A stretch of DNA of 64,000 bases from Candidatus Poribacteria bacterium (GTDB lineage Bacteria; Poribacteria; WGA-4E; WGA-3G). The stretch lies in the NCBI GenBank assembly GCA_022819945.1, contig JAJEGI010000129.1, positions 19,617-83,616 of the forward strand, in the 5' to 3' direction. The notes under the pieces were generated by a model. That model was not told where the DNA came from and searched no databases. It saw nothing but the letters and a program-made list of their open reading frames with translations. Position 1 is the first letter of the stretch, and each line of letters opens with the position of its first letter. The position numbers were made by a program, and so were the translations under genes. Positions 42,595-52,578 of the stretch are shown piece by piece.

Positions 42595-43761
42595 TTAGGA
42601 GATATGCCAATCTTCATTTCCGGCGTATCGGTCATCGTAAACGTCTTGATTGAGTTCCAAGCCGAGACCAGGCGTATCCGGCACCGTGAATGTGCCATCA
42701 GTGAAACCGTAGCCAGAGGTATCAATGACATCGCTGGTGAGGGTTGCGACTTCGCCGTAAAGGAAATGCGGAATCGTTTTTGCGAATTGGAGGCTGAGAA
42801 AGAAGCCGAGTAGAGAACCCCAGTTATGCGGTGCACATTGGACATCGTGTGCAGCAGCCATATCCGCGAGCCGTCGCCAACCCGTAACGCCTAACCCTTT
42901 CATATCGTGCTGAATTACATCAATCACCCCAGCTTCAAAAAAGGGATCGTAGAATTCAAGCGGTTCACGGGTCCGGGTCTCGCCATCAGCAATTAGCGTT
43001 TTTAAGCCCTTTTCTTGGATGAAAGCCTTTAGGTTGCGATACAGTTCGACTTCTTCTTCAAACATCTCTTCTATCCAAAAGACATCGCAATTGCTGGTTT
43101 CGTTGAGGAAGGTGATGACCTCATCGTAGGTATACGCGTTGTTAGCATCAACGAGGATATTGAAGCCTGTCCCTGCGGTACTACGGGCAAGTTGGACGAC
43201 TTCTATATCCCGTTGTAATCCTGCTGTGCGCGCCATGAGATGGTTACCACGTCCGATTTTCATCTTGCATGCGGTAAACCCATTAGCGAGGCTGCTTTTG
43301 ACATCGTTTTCAATCCGTTTGAGACCTTCGGCTTCCGTCTCATAGAGAAGATCGTTGAAATAGATCGTGCTGTCATAAGCGGGCAACCCATTTGAAAAAA
43401 GTTCGTTGCCCATGAGTTGATAAGCAGGTTTCCCGAGTATTCTACCGATAGTGTCCCAGAGGGCGTTTTCAAGCCCTCGGAATTCTTCAACAACCCCGTC
43501 TTCAGGATTCAAGAGCTCAAATGGGTTTCGATGGAGTACGCTTTGGGCATCCTCAGCGGTTGCCGTTCCCCAACTGCCAACGCCCCATCCGAGTGTTTCA
43601 TCATTGGTATAGATACGGACAATACGTTCACGCCACTTCCCGTTGGGATCCGGCTGTTTTATCTCTTTCGCACCAGAGTTGCAACCGATCGCGGGTTGGT
43701 CGATTTCGACGGTAACCTGCTCAATTTTGGTAATCTTGATGTCGGCGGGATAATTCTGCAT
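42595..43761 (-). CDS. Enolase-superfamily (mandelate racemase/muconate lactonizing-type) enzyme
   Basis: 388 residues. The capping domain is followed by KMKIGRG (catalytic Lys pair), VDANNAY (Asp ligand), WIEEMFEEE, and ADGETRT (third Glu/Asp ligand position), then APHNWGS with the catalytic-type His. Unlike the 24794 protein, all expected ligand positions are present, so it should be active on an acid sugar or similar carboxylate. AAGGA lies before the ATG. It terminates at 42474-42512 and has its own transcript. Confidence 0.9.
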   Translation of the reverse strand: MQNYPADIKITKIEQVTVEIDQPAIGCNSGAKEIKQPDPNGKWRERIVRIYTNDETLGWGVGSWGTATAEDAQSVLHRNPFELLNPEDGVVEEFRGLENALWDTIGRILGKPAYQLMGNELFSNGLPAYDSTIYFNDLLYETEAEGLKRIENDVKSSLANGFTACKMKIGRGNHLMARTAGLQRDIEVVQLARSTAGTGFNILVDANNAYTYDEVITFLNETSNCDVFWIEEMFEEEVELYRNLKAFIQEKGLKTLIADGETRTREPLEFYDPFFEAGVIDVIQHDMKGLGVTGWRRLADMAAAHDVQCAPHNWGSLLGFFLSLQFAKTIPHFLYGEVATLTSDVIDTSGYGFTDGTFTVPDTPGLGLELNQDVYDDRYAGNEDWHIS

Positions 43762-43866
43762 AGCGGTCCTTCCACTATTCGGTCATGGCGTTTTAACTTA
43801 TGAATGAAAACATCCACTCACCCAGTTAGAAAACTCGGAACGCATCAATCTTGTATCCAAATTTGC

Positions 43867-45063
43867 CTACCCTTCCTCATCGAGTTGATTGAGCAGTTGA
43901 TTGAGCTCATCCCTAACCATATCGTGAGTTTCGGTCTCTTCATAGAAAATGTAAAGCTTATGCGGCAGATTGTCATACTGGTCGGCTTCCCGAATCTGCT
44001 TAAGCACAGCCGGTTTTTTAAGAAGTTGGACAATCCGGATTCTATCTTCATGGTTGACGACCTTCGGGTCTGTCAACAATTCGATCAAACGCGCAGCCAA
44101 CCCATCAGCGAGTCCATTTTCGACGTAATGGTTCAAAGTATCCATAGCAGCTTGTTTAGTGCTAAGGCTTGAACCATTGGTTAAGATTGCAACGAGACCG
44201 TCAACCGCATTTGCGTCAGGATATTTCTGCAGTGCTTTAGCAATGTCCATACGCACGGTGTCATCGGAATCGTCAAGCGCATCAATCAGCTTATCTGTCG
44301 GGTGTTCTTTGAGGAACATCATAGACTTCGCGGCGGCTCGTCGGACAACGGCGTTACCATCGGTCAAACCCGCGACGATTTTGGCTTCAGAGGCTTCGTT
44401 TCCGAGCAGATAGAGTGCGGTGTTAATTTCCATCTTCAACCCCTCATCAGTGGTTGCATTATGGAGTGTCTCTAATCCTGAGGTAGCGGAGGCGTCACCA
44501 ATATCTCCGATAACACGAATTAATTGTATCTTCACAGCGGATGGTGTCCCGCTGTTGCCAGCAACTTCCAAAATCGTGTTAATACCTGCGCTTCCGATCT
44601 GTGTCAAAATTTGAATGAAGTCACCGTGGACATCGCGATATCGGTTTTTAACGAGGGTTTCTAAAATGAGGGGTACGGCTGGAGCACCTTTATCAACAAG
44701 AACCTGCATAGCATCCTTCTGGACTCTGTGCCGTTCACCGAGGATTTGCAGGATTCTCTTCATCTCAAATTCGCCCAATTCGCCAACGCGCCGGTCACGC
44801 TCGTTCTGGTACCAAGCGTCTCCCTTGTGAGTTTTTGCGGCACCCGTTGATAGTGCGTTGCTATAAGCAAGAATCAGGAGTGCGCGCGGTTCAACTTTAT
44901 TTTGCTCTTCCTGCTCCGCGCGTTCAAGGTGTCCGACGGCTTCCAGCGTGAGTCCTGCAAACAACTTACCTCTGCCGACTTCAAGTTGGGTGATGACCTG
45001 TTCCTGCTGACAGCCGAAGCTTACAACCCCTATAAGCAGTAATAACATCAAAACTTTCTTCAT
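43867..45063 (-). CDS. HEAT-repeat lipoprotein (first of a paralogous pair)
   Basis: 398 residues. The signal sequence has a lipobox (VVSFGC, lipidated Cys near 18). A TPR-like N-terminal segment (LEVGRGKLFAGLTLEAVGHLERAEQ) is followed by HEAT repeats such as AAAKSMMFLKEHPTDKLIDAL, forming an alpha-solenoid scaffold in the cell envelope. It is 30-40% alike by eye to the next gene upstream (45483-46685), with aligned ends. I use ATG 45063; the ribosome site AGGAGG lies 16 bases back, further than usual. The frame extends to 45180 but those codons precede the signal peptide. It has its own promoter at 45315-45343. Confidence 0.85.
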   Translation of the reverse strand: MKKVLMLLLLIGVVSFGCQQEQVITQLEVGRGKLFAGLTLEAVGHLERAEQEEQNKVEPRALLILAYSNALSTGAAKTHKGDAWYQNERDRRVGELGEFEMKRILQILGERHRVQKDAMQVLVDKGAPAVPLILETLVKNRYRDVHGDFIQILTQIGSAGINTILEVAGNSGTPSAVKIQLIRVIGDIGDASATSGLETLHNATTDEGLKMEINTALYLLGNEASEAKIVAGLTDGNAVVRRAAAKSMMFLKEHPTDKLIDALDDSDDTVRMDIAKALQKYPDANAVDGLVAILTNGSSLSTKQAAMDTLNHYVENGLADGLAARLIELLTDPKVVNHEDRIRIVQLLKKPAVLKQIREADQYDNLPHKLYIFYEETETHDMVRDELNQLLNQLDEEG

Positions 45064-45482
45064 GTTCCGTTTATCTTTTCCTCCTGGAATCTCAATTAGA
45101 CTCACCCGTTCATGTACCCTGAAGAGAATGAAAGGCGCGCACCATTCAACGGCGTAACCTACAAGCGTATAAAAAAGCAACCATTTAATATCTCTCAGTA
45201 TAGCTTGGTAATGTCAAAATTCGGGCAAGGCTTGTAGGTTTCCCATATCGCGCCCGCATTTGTACACCTATCGAACAGTGGTTACAGATCCGGGCAAGTA
45301 CTGATGTAAAGAATATTTTAAAATAAATACATTTTTATGTCAACAATTAAGATGCAGCTTGCAAATAGAAGCCCTCTTATTCCTGTTGTGGAAGCCAACT
45401 TCTCAATAACGACGCGCAGAAATTGAAGCCTGAATACCTTTCTGCGAAAAAATGCCAGAATATACAAATAACGAATTTTGTC
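45064..45482. other. Intergenic leader between the HEAT lipoprotein genes
   Basis: It carries the promoter at 45315-45343 and an unusually long leader (about 245 bases) to the downstream ATG at 45063. No gene or clear riboswitch structure was seen. Confidence 0.5.
45315..45343 (-). promoter_or_regulatory. Promoter of the first HEAT lipoprotein gene
   Basis: On the minus strand TTGACA (45343-45338), a 17-base spacer and TAAAAT (45320-45315): 11 of 12 consensus bases. Confidence 0.75.
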
Positions 45483-46685
45483 CTATCGAAGTTCATCAAG
45501 GAGTTGCGCAAGTGGGATTTTGACGAGGTCCATCTGTTCTTTTTTGTCGTGGTACTCATGCAGCTTGGACCCAAGATCATCGATTGTCTTTAGTGCTCTA
45601 ATCTGTTTCTTAAAAGGCTCTCTCCGTAGCAGTTGCACAAGATAATAACGGTTGTCTGGGTCGCTAACTGTCCCACCAATGAGCAGCGTAGTGATACGTT
45701 TTGCTAAACCTCTGGCGAGTTTATTCTGTCCATAAATATCAAGCGTTTCAATTGAAGCCTGTTTTGGATCTTTGTTTAGTTCGCTGGTGAGGATGTTCAC
45801 GAGTCCGTCAACAGCTGCGGCATCCCTATGAACTGCAAGTGCCTCCACGAGTGCTGCAACGACTTCGGAATCCTCGTCTTTGAGTCCAGCAATCAATGCT
45901 TTGGGCGACACATTTTTAATATTCACCATCGCTTTTGCGGCGGCGCGGCGGACTTTAACATCACCATGATTTATGCCAGCGATAATGTCTTTTTTATACG
46001 ATTCCTCTCCGAGCTGATAGAGTGTCGTGTTAATCTCCATGATCAGCCCCGGTTCCATGATGTCGGTTTGAAGGGCTTTCAATGCTTCTATGGCTTTCGC
46101 ATCGCCAATTTCAGAGATCACTTGCACAAGCTTACTTTTGATAGCCGATGCGGTAGTCTCATCGGTAAGCCTGGCTAAAATAAGGTCGAGACTCTCAGAT
46201 CCCATATCGACCAACATCCATTGCGTAAAGTCGGCGTGAAGCGAAGGGTATCTGCCTTTTACGAGGCTGTCAAGAATTAAGACTGTAGCGTCAGGTCCCT
46301 TGTCCACCAATGCCTGTAAACCTGCTTTTCGCACCTGCGAAGGACGGTCATCAAGCACTTGTAAAATGCGCTTCATCTCAGCCTCTGTAAGTGCTTCAAT
46401 TCGCTGATCCCGCTGATTTCTGAATTTGGCTTCATCACCACCCCTATTGGCATCTCCGGTGGAAAGCCCATAAGAATAAGCGATAATGAGTAGGGCACGA
46501 GGTTCGAGTTTATTGACTTCTTCTTGTTCCGCTTTTTCAAGATGATCAACGGCTTCCAAGGCATTCCCGCTGTCAATCAATTTACTCTTGCCTACGGTTA
46601 GGTTGCTCGGCCCCTTCTGTTTTGTTTCACACCCCAAACTCGCGAGCAACAAGACAACGAGCGGAATGATTAAAACTTTTTTCAT
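45483..46685 (-). CDS. HEAT-repeat lipoprotein (second of a paralogous pair)
   Basis: 400 residues. The lipobox is LASLGC (Cys near 19), followed by the same TPR-like segment (LTVGKSKLIDSGNALEAVDHLEKAEQ) and HEAT repeats (VRRAAAKAMVNIKNV and others). The C-terminal region DLVKIPLAQLLDEL aligns with the end of the neighbouring paralogue. A scaffold role in the envelope is inferred from the fold only. A ribosome site (AGGAGG) is 14 bases before the ATG. Confidence 0.86.
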   Translation of the reverse strand: MKKVLIIPLVVLLLASLGCETKQKGPSNLTVGKSKLIDSGNALEAVDHLEKAEQEEVNKLEPRALLIIAYSYGLSTGDANRGGDEAKFRNQRDQRIEALTEAEMKRILQVLDDRPSQVRKAGLQALVDKGPDATVLILDSLVKGRYPSLHADFTQWMLVDMGSESLDLILARLTDETTASAIKSKLVQVISEIGDAKAIEALKALQTDIMEPGLIMEINTTLYQLGEESYKKDIIAGINHGDVKVRRAAAKAMVNIKNVSPKALIAGLKDEDSEVVAALVEALAVHRDAAAVDGLVNILTSELNKDPKQASIETLDIYGQNKLARGLAKRITTLLIGGTVSDPDNRYYLVQLLRREPFKKQIRALKTIDDLGSKLHEYHDKKEQMDLVKIPLAQLLDELR

Positions 46686-46812
46686 TATGATCTACTTTCC
46701 TCCTGACTTTCGTAGTACGGATCCTCTGAATATGAGCTGCGCCTTGTCATACACACTTTTAACTGCGCGTGCGCGCCACGTTACATTGTGGATTTGGAAA
46801 TATTCCATTGTA

Positions 46813-46841
46813 ACAATACCACAAAATCCCAAAAAAGTCAA
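46813..46841 (-). promoter_or_regulatory. Promoter of the second HEAT lipoprotein gene
   Basis: On the minus strand TTGACT (46841-46836), a 17-base spacer and TATTGT (46818-46813), with 9 of 12 consensus bases. It lies in the divergent region shared with the M14 peptidase gene. Confidence 0.55.
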
Positions 46842-46968
46842 GTATAGATGCTGCTTTCTCCAGAAGCAGTCAGTTCTTCTGTAGGAAGGACCTCCGAATC
46901 ATGACTTTTCTGATAGAAGTAGCAGAGATAGAAACACATAGGAAACCAGCGAAATCTATCGGATAGAG

Positions 46969-46997
46969 TTGACAGCTGCGCTGATTTAGGTTATACT
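46969..46997 (+). promoter_or_regulatory. Promoter of the M14 peptidase gene
   Basis: TTGACA (46969-46974), a 17-base spacer, TATACT (46992-46997), with 11 of 12 consensus bases. The start codon is 53 bases beyond the -10. The 364-bp divergent gap (46686-47049) otherwise shows no gene. Confidence 0.8.
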
Positions 46998-47049
46998 GAA
47001 AAACAATAAAGACTCAGTAACTCGCGCCTATAGGAAGGGATATCTCTAT

Positions 47050-49755
47050 ATGAAATTCTTTGGCTCTCTCTATCGCAATTGTTTATCTGGATTTCACCAA
47101 CAAAAATCAGGCTTTCGTGGGACCAAAATAGCAACGTTTTGGGGGACACTCGGTGTGTTGATCATATGCGCGGTTTTGCTGCAGCGACCAACACACGCCC
47201 AACTGATGCCGCCAGAAGAAGTACTCGGATTTCAGGTCGGTTCGGATTATCAGGTGGCAGACTGGCAAACTGTTTCTGATTACATGCGCCATGTTGCAGC
47301 AAATTCAGGTCAGGTGTTATTGGAAGAACTGGGGAAAACGACAGAAGGTAACGACCTTTTAATGTTGCTAATCTCTGCGCCGGCAAACTTGGAGAATCTG
47401 GCACGCTATCAGGAGATCCAAAAAGAGATTGCACTCCCCATAAAACCTGGTGCTGAACTGGATGCGCTCGCGCAAGAGGGTAAAGCAGTGGTACTGATTA
47501 ATTGCAATCTCCATTCCACAGAGATCGCCTCTTCACAGATGTCAATGGAACTGGCACATCAATTTGCGACAGCCGAGACTCCGCAAATCAGAGAGATTCT
47601 TGAAAATGTGATAATCCTACTGATCCCTTCCGCAAACCCGGATGGGTTAAACATCGTAGTGGATTGGTACAATCGTACTGTCGGCACGCCTCACGAAGGC
47701 TCAGAAATCCCGTGGCTGTATCATAAATATACAGGACATGATAATAATCGCGACTGGTTTATGTTAACACAGATAGAAACGCAACTGCTGACGCGAGTGC
47801 TTTATGAAGAATGGTTTCCAGAAGTTGTCTATGATGTGCACGAGATGAGTTATCGGGGGCCTCGGTTTGTGATCCCGCCCTATTTTGAGCCGGTTAATCC
47901 GAATATCCCGCCGCTTTTACAACGGACGCTTTCGCTCATTGGTGCACAACTCGCCTTCGACTTGACGAGCGATGGGTTTACAGGCGTACTTTCAAGTGCT
48001 GTCTACGATACATGGTGGCACGGTGGATTTCGGACAGTTCCGTATCGGCACAACATGGTCGGCATCTTGACGGAAGCGGCACGTGTAGAAATCGCAACGC
48101 CAATTTTCCAACCGCACCACACCTTAAGAGGCTACCGGCGCGGGCTTGATCAATACGCGCTCCGCACTAATTTCCCAGAACCGTGGCCCGGTGGCTGGTG
48201 GCGGTTGCGGAATATTGTAGACTATGAGAAGGCGGCAGCACTCTCAATTCTCGATTTTGTCGCTGAGCATCGGGTAACGTTGAAAACAAACTTTTACAAG
48301 ATGGGGCTCAAGGCAATCGCGAAAGGGACGGATGAACCGCCGCGGGCGTTTCTCATACCGACTGAACAACGCGATATCCACACAACGCTCAAGATGCTGG
48401 ACATTCTGAAACGTGGCGGTGTACAGATTCACCGGGCAAACGCGCCGTTTATCGCTGACGGTGTAGAATATCCCGCGGACACTTATGTCGTTTTAATGTC
48501 CCAACCGTTTCGGGCACACGCCAAGGACCTACTTGAGGTGCAACGCTACCCGGAACGCCGTCCATCGCCTGAATCGCCACCTGAACGACCTTACGATATT
48601 GCAGGCTGGACCTTGCCGTTCCAGATGGGGGTGCGGACGATCGCGGTTGTGCATCCGTTCGAGGCGGATTTAAGGCAGCTGCCGATGCTGCCAGCAGTGC
48701 AAGGCACACTCGACGGCACCCCTGAACCAGCAAGTTACCTGTTCGAGAACCGAACGAATGCTGAAGCACTTTTCCTCAACCATCTGTTCAATGCAAGATT
48801 CAGCGACAACAGCGCTAAATATAAACTTTATTGGGCGCGACGGGCTGTAGACCTTGCAGGCGAAACGTTGCCTCCGGGGGCTATCCTGATCAAGACTGTG
48901 GAGCCGCCACTACAGCAAATTGCAGAACTGAACGCACTTGCATTAGAATATGGCATCCACATCCACGCCGATGCATCCATCAACGAAGAAAATCTCGGTC
49001 GTATATTTTCAAGCGTGGGCGCGCCGCGCCTTGGTCTCTACAAACCGTGGACAGCGAACATGGACGAAGGGTGGACGCGCTGGGTTCTGGACACACACGG
49101 GTTCAATTACAATAGTCTCACGAATGCGGAAATTCGCGCGGGCGACTTGGCAACGCGTTATGATGCAATAATCCTGCCAGATCTGGGTGCTTCTGGTATT
49201 CTCAACGGACATTCAACAGGGAAATTACCGCCGGAATACACGGGTGGCATCGGTACTGAAGGGTTGGCGAATCTACGAGCGTTTGTGGAGAACGGGGGCA
49301 CACTTATCTGCCTAAATCGTGCGACAGAACTACCTTTGAAGTACTTTGGACTTAGTGAAAAAGGTATCGTTAATGTCGTAGAGAAAAACAACCAACCGAA
49401 CGAAGACGCGTTCTTCTGTCCCGGTTCATTACTCCGCGTTCGGATAGATACAAAACACCCAATCGGACACGGGTTAGATAATGAGATGGCTATCTTTTTT
49501 AAATCGGGCCCCGTATTTTCTGCCGAACGCGGTGGCGCGAAGGTTATAGCAACGTATCCTGAGTTTAATCCGTTGATGAGCGGTTGGCTTGAGGGTGAAA
49601 AACGGATACGCCAGAAGGCCGCGCTGTTAGAAGTTGTTTTAGGGGGTGGGCGCGTGATTCTTTTCGGGTTTAAACCACAGCACCGCGGTCAGTCTTATGG
49701 GACCTTTAAGTTGCTCTTCAATGCGATTTATTATAGCAGCGTATTTGAGGAATAA
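47050..49755 (+). CDS. Secreted M14-family zinc carboxypeptidase-like protein
   Basis: 901 residues. An export signal of type II-membrane length (hydrophobic about 32-46, then AQ) precedes an M14 domain (about 60-400): LHSTEIASS provides the HxxE zinc ligands, with NPDGLN as the substrate loop, then YTGHDNNRDW and VYDVHEM with the second His. The C-terminal part (from about 560) has two beta-alpha domains, one with AIILPDLGASG and LRAFVENGGTLICL, a GATase-like fold without obvious catalytic residues. It is probably exported to digest proteins. GGAAGGGA precedes the ATG. It converges on the M81 gene with 16 bases between stops. Confidence 0.88.
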   Translation: MKFFGSLYRNCLSGFHQQKSGFRGTKIATFWGTLGVLIICAVLLQRPTHAQLMPPEEVLGFQVGSDYQVADWQTVSDYMRHVAANSGQVLLEELGKTTEGNDLLMLLISAPANLENLARYQEIQKEIALPIKPGAELDALAQEGKAVVLINCNLHSTEIASSQMSMELAHQFATAETPQIREILENVIILLIPSANPDGLNIVVDWYNRTVGTPHEGSEIPWLYHKYTGHDNNRDWFMLTQIETQLLTRVLYEEWFPEVVYDVHEMSYRGPRFVIPPYFEPVNPNIPPLLQRTLSLIGAQLAFDLTSDGFTGVLSSAVYDTWWHGGFRTVPYRHNMVGILTEAARVEIATPIFQPHHTLRGYRRGLDQYALRTNFPEPWPGGWWRLRNIVDYEKAAALSILDFVAEHRVTLKTNFYKMGLKAIAKGTDEPPRAFLIPTEQRDIHTTLKMLDILKRGGVQIHRANAPFIADGVEYPADTYVVLMSQPFRAHAKDLLEVQRYPERRPSPESPPERPYDIAGWTLPFQMGVRTIAVVHPFEADLRQLPMLPAVQGTLDGTPEPASYLFENRTNAEALFLNHLFNARFSDNSAKYKLYWARRAVDLAGETLPPGAILIKTVEPPLQQIAELNALALEYGIHIHADASINEENLGRIFSSVGAPRLGLYKPWTANMDEGWTRWVLDTHGFNYNSLTNAEIRAGDLATRYDAIILPDLGASGILNGHSTGKLPPEYTGGIGTEGLANLRAFVENGGTLICLNRATELPLKYFGLSEKGIVNVVEKNNQPNEDAFFCPGSLLRVRIDTKHPIGHGLDNEMAIFFKSGPVFSAERGGAKVIATYPEFNPLMSGWLEGEKRIRQKAALLEVVLGGGRVILFGFKPQHRGQSYGTFKLLFNAIYYSSVFEE

Positions 49756-49771
49756 CATTCGTTGCTCCCAT

Positions 49772-51262
49772 TTAGGTTGCATCGGTTTCTGCGTATGTAA
49801 CGTTTGAATCAAGTGGATAGATCGGATGTCTCAACTTCTGGTAATCGTAGTTGAAAAGATTCGGACTGTGAACGCCAGGCGTATCCACATCCAAAATCTG
49901 ATGCGCAATCGGTGTGTAGTCTGCCCGGAAATGAACAGCAGATTTGAGTGCGATGAGTTTACGTGTCCGCGGTTCAATCCCAACACTCCGCAGCACTTCC
50001 GCATCGTAAGGTTGAATCCGTCTTTCCGTCAAGATAATCTCAACACCACTAACCTGAATAACGGCTGTTCTACCCATGTTCCCGATGGTGCCGCGTCCCA
50101 TTGGACCTTTGAGAGTAAATCTGCCATCAGAGAGTGTTTTGACATACCCTGTGAGTGCAACGGGTGCCCCGTGTTGTGTGTCTGTTTTCCCACCGACATT
50201 CAGTTGGACGCTGTTTCCGACACCTGCCTCGACTGCTTGGGTGACCGATTCGGGATCAGCGATCACAGCGATCACCGCATCTTGAACGTCTGCTGCTATA
50301 AATTTTTGTAGGATGGTTGTACCATCACAGGGACCGCCACCGCCGGGGTTATCCGCACCATCAGCGAGTACAATCGGTTTGCCATCTGTCTGATTGGTGA
50401 TTTCAATTGCGGATTCGACAGTATGTAAATTAAATGTGAACTGCTCGCGCATCCCCCAAATATCGGACGCGAATTGGTCGGCATAATTTTCCGCGAGCGC
50501 TATGTCTCCATTGGTAGTAACGAGTATTGAAACGCCTGCATCCGTTATATCAGCAAATGGAAATCCCATAGAGAGGGTTGCCGTTACCACGCCGGGCTTA
50601 GTTTCAAGCGCGTGAAGTGCGTTGAGCACACCTGTCATTGGGGCTTTCATTGTACATTGTGCGGGGGGCGCGGTCAGTAAAGGGAGTTGGCGGTATGCCA
50701 TTGTCGGCTGAATCTTACCTTCATTCATACCGAAGAGTAGTTGTCCGGCTTCAAACCCGCGTTCATAGCAATCTATATGCGGATAGGTATCAAACCCGAT
50801 GATAATGTCGGTGTAATCTGCCATTTTGGCGGTAATATTCGCGTGCAGATCGAGCGTTGTAACGATCCACGTTTCACCGACTATCTCACGCACTGCTTGA
50901 ATCAAATCGCCTTCTACATCTTCAAGTTCATCTGTCACCATCGCCCCGTGTAAATCAAGGAGGATTCCGTCAAGCTCTCCAACGTTCTGCAAAAGCGCTA
51001 AAAACTCCGACTTAAGCGTCTCATAAGCCGCATGTGCTACCATGCCAGATGGTGTTGCAAATGTCCACAACAGCGGAACAGGTTGTAAATTGAGTTGTGC
51101 TGCAATATCAAGGAAACCGCCGGTGATTGTTCGGGTGCCTCGGAACGCAGCGATAATTTCGTCACCGCGGTGGTAACTCCCTTTTTTAAAATTATCGATA
51201 GTCGTCGTAACAGGTGAAAATGTATTGGTCTCGTGTCCAATACAACCGACTGCAATTCGCAT
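49772..51262 (-). CDS. M81 family metallopeptidase (MlrC-like)
   Basis: 496 residues. The family is named for MlrC, which degrades linearised microcystin. Motifs: GCIGHETNTFSP with the first metal ligands, LDLHGAMVTDELEDVEGD, TLDLHANIT, DTYPHIDCYERG, and LADGADNPGGG, which are typical of M81. Substrate of this member is unknown, and the enzyme may act on small peptides or amidated sugars. GAAGGAGG precedes ATG 51262. It is the only gene between the M14 peptidase and the aldo/keto reductase. Confidence 0.92.
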   Translation of the reverse strand: MRIAVGCIGHETNTFSPVTTTIDNFKKGSYHRGDEIIAAFRGTRTITGGFLDIAAQLNLQPVPLLWTFATPSGMVAHAAYETLKSEFLALLQNVGELDGILLDLHGAMVTDELEDVEGDLIQAVREIVGETWIVTTLDLHANITAKMADYTDIIIGFDTYPHIDCYERGFEAGQLLFGMNEGKIQPTMAYRQLPLLTAPPAQCTMKAPMTGVLNALHALETKPGVVTATLSMGFPFADITDAGVSILVTTNGDIALAENYADQFASDIWGMREQFTFNLHTVESAIEITNQTDGKPIVLADGADNPGGGGPCDGTTILQKFIAADVQDAVIAVIADPESVTQAVEAGVGNSVQLNVGGKTDTQHGAPVALTGYVKTLSDGRFTLKGPMGRGTIGNMGRTAVIQVSGVEIILTERRIQPYDAEVLRSVGIEPRTRKLIALKSAVHFRADYTPIAHQILDVDTPGVHSPNLFNYDYQKLRHPIYPLDSNVTYAETDAT

Positions 51263-51560
51263 GGGCTGCCTCCTTCGCGCTTGGATGCTCGGTGGATTCT
51301 AACACAAATATACCACATCTGTATCAGTGTGGCAAGCAGAAATTCTTGTAGGTCAGATCCGCTGGGTTTCCAATGGCTAACCGTTCTCGCTGCGAAGCCT
51401 GTTCACACTACGAAGGACGCTAATAACTGATAGTTGATAACCAATTCCGAAATTTTTGTTAATCAAAAAGCCAAGATTTGATAGAATGGTTATAGGAATG
51501 CTTAGCTGCCAAATTTCAAGGTTATCAACACCAATACAATTAGTCATAGGAGAAACCACT
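51263..51560. other. Divergent gap between the M81 and aldo/keto reductase genes
   Basis: 298 bases. It contains an inverted AACTGATAGTTGATAAC unit (about 51423-51440), a member of the TTATCAGT repeat family. No gene is evident. Confidence 0.45.
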
Positions 51561-52520
51561 ATGGAATATACCTTTCTTGGTCGGATTGGACTTCGGGTGA
51601 GCCGTCTCTGTCTCGGCACCGTTAGTTTTGGTAGGCATACGTCCCAAGAAGAATCGCTTGCCATACTCGATCGTGCACTGCAAACGGGAATTAACTTTTT
51701 CGATACCTCCAATTCCTACAATGAAGGTTTAACGGAGACGATCGTTGGAAACTGGTTGTCGCAGGATAAAAGTCGGCGTGATCAAATTGTGCTGGCAACC
51801 AAAGTGTATAGTCAAATGGGTGAAGGTCCCAATGAGGCGCGTCTGTCGGCGTATCATATCCGTCGGGCGTGCGAAGACAGTCTGCGTCGTTTACAAACCG
51901 ATCACATAGACCTATATCAGATGCACCATGTGGATCGTCGTACGCCGTGGGATGAGATTTGGCAAGCGATGGAGCAATTGGTGCGTGAAGGAAAAATTTC
52001 GTACATTGGCAGTAGTAACTTCGCTGCGTGGCACATCGCACAAGCACAAGGGATCGCTGCGCGACGCAATTTCCTTGGACTCGTCTCAGAGCAGAGTGTG
52101 TATAATCTCCGGAGCCGGACAGTCGAACTTGAAGTGTTACCGTGTTGTCGAGAACTCGGTTTGGCGGTGATTCCGTATAGTCCGATGGGGAGTGGATTGC
52201 TCTGCGGTATACTGGACAACCCGACCACCGGGCGACGCGGTAGGGAAGTACTCAGGGATGTTATTAAGACACATCGCCCACAGTTACGAGCGTATGAAGC
52301 ACTCTGCACATCAATAGGGCAATTCCCTGCTAACGTCGCCTTGGCATGGGTTCTCAAAAATCCGGACATTACAGCACCGATTATCGGGGCAAGGACAGTT
52401 GAGCAGTTCGAGGATACTGTGTCCGTCTTAGAATTGAAATTGGACGATGAAATCCTCGCAAAGCTTGATGAGATTTGGCCTGGACCGGGTGGTGAAGCAC
52501 CAGAAGCATACGCGTGGTGA
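51561..52520 (+). CDS. Aldo/keto reductase
   Basis: 319 residues. An NADPH-dependent reductase of the aldo/keto reductase superfamily. The catalytic tetrad is recognisable: Asp in FFDTSNSYNEG (Asp about 48, Tyr about 53), Lys in LATKVYS and His in YQMHHVDRRTP. C-terminal VIPYSPMGSGLLCG and PIIGARTVEQFED bind the cofactor. AGGAG lies 8 bases before ATG 51561, so the longer frame from 51456 is not used. It is first of three same-strand genes with the sulfatase (58 bases on) and a membrane protein, suggesting a sugar- or sulfated-compound pathway. Confidence 0.93.
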   Translation: MEYTFLGRIGLRVSRLCLGTVSFGRHTSQEESLAILDRALQTGINFFDTSNSYNEGLTETIVGNWLSQDKSRRDQIVLATKVYSQMGEGPNEARLSAYHIRRACEDSLRRLQTDHIDLYQMHHVDRRTPWDEIWQAMEQLVREGKISYIGSSNFAAWHIAQAQGIAARRNFLGLVSEQSVYNLRSRTVELEVLPCCRELGLAVIPYSPMGSGLLCGILDNPTTGRRGREVLRDVIKTHRPQLRAYEALCTSIGQFPANVALAWVLKNPDITAPIIGARTVEQFEDTVSVLELKLDDEILAKLDEIWPGPGGEAPEAYAW

Positions 52521-52578
52521 TAGCCCCCAAAGCCTAATAGCTTTGGTAACCGAGTGAAATCTGCGAAAAGGAGTAAAA

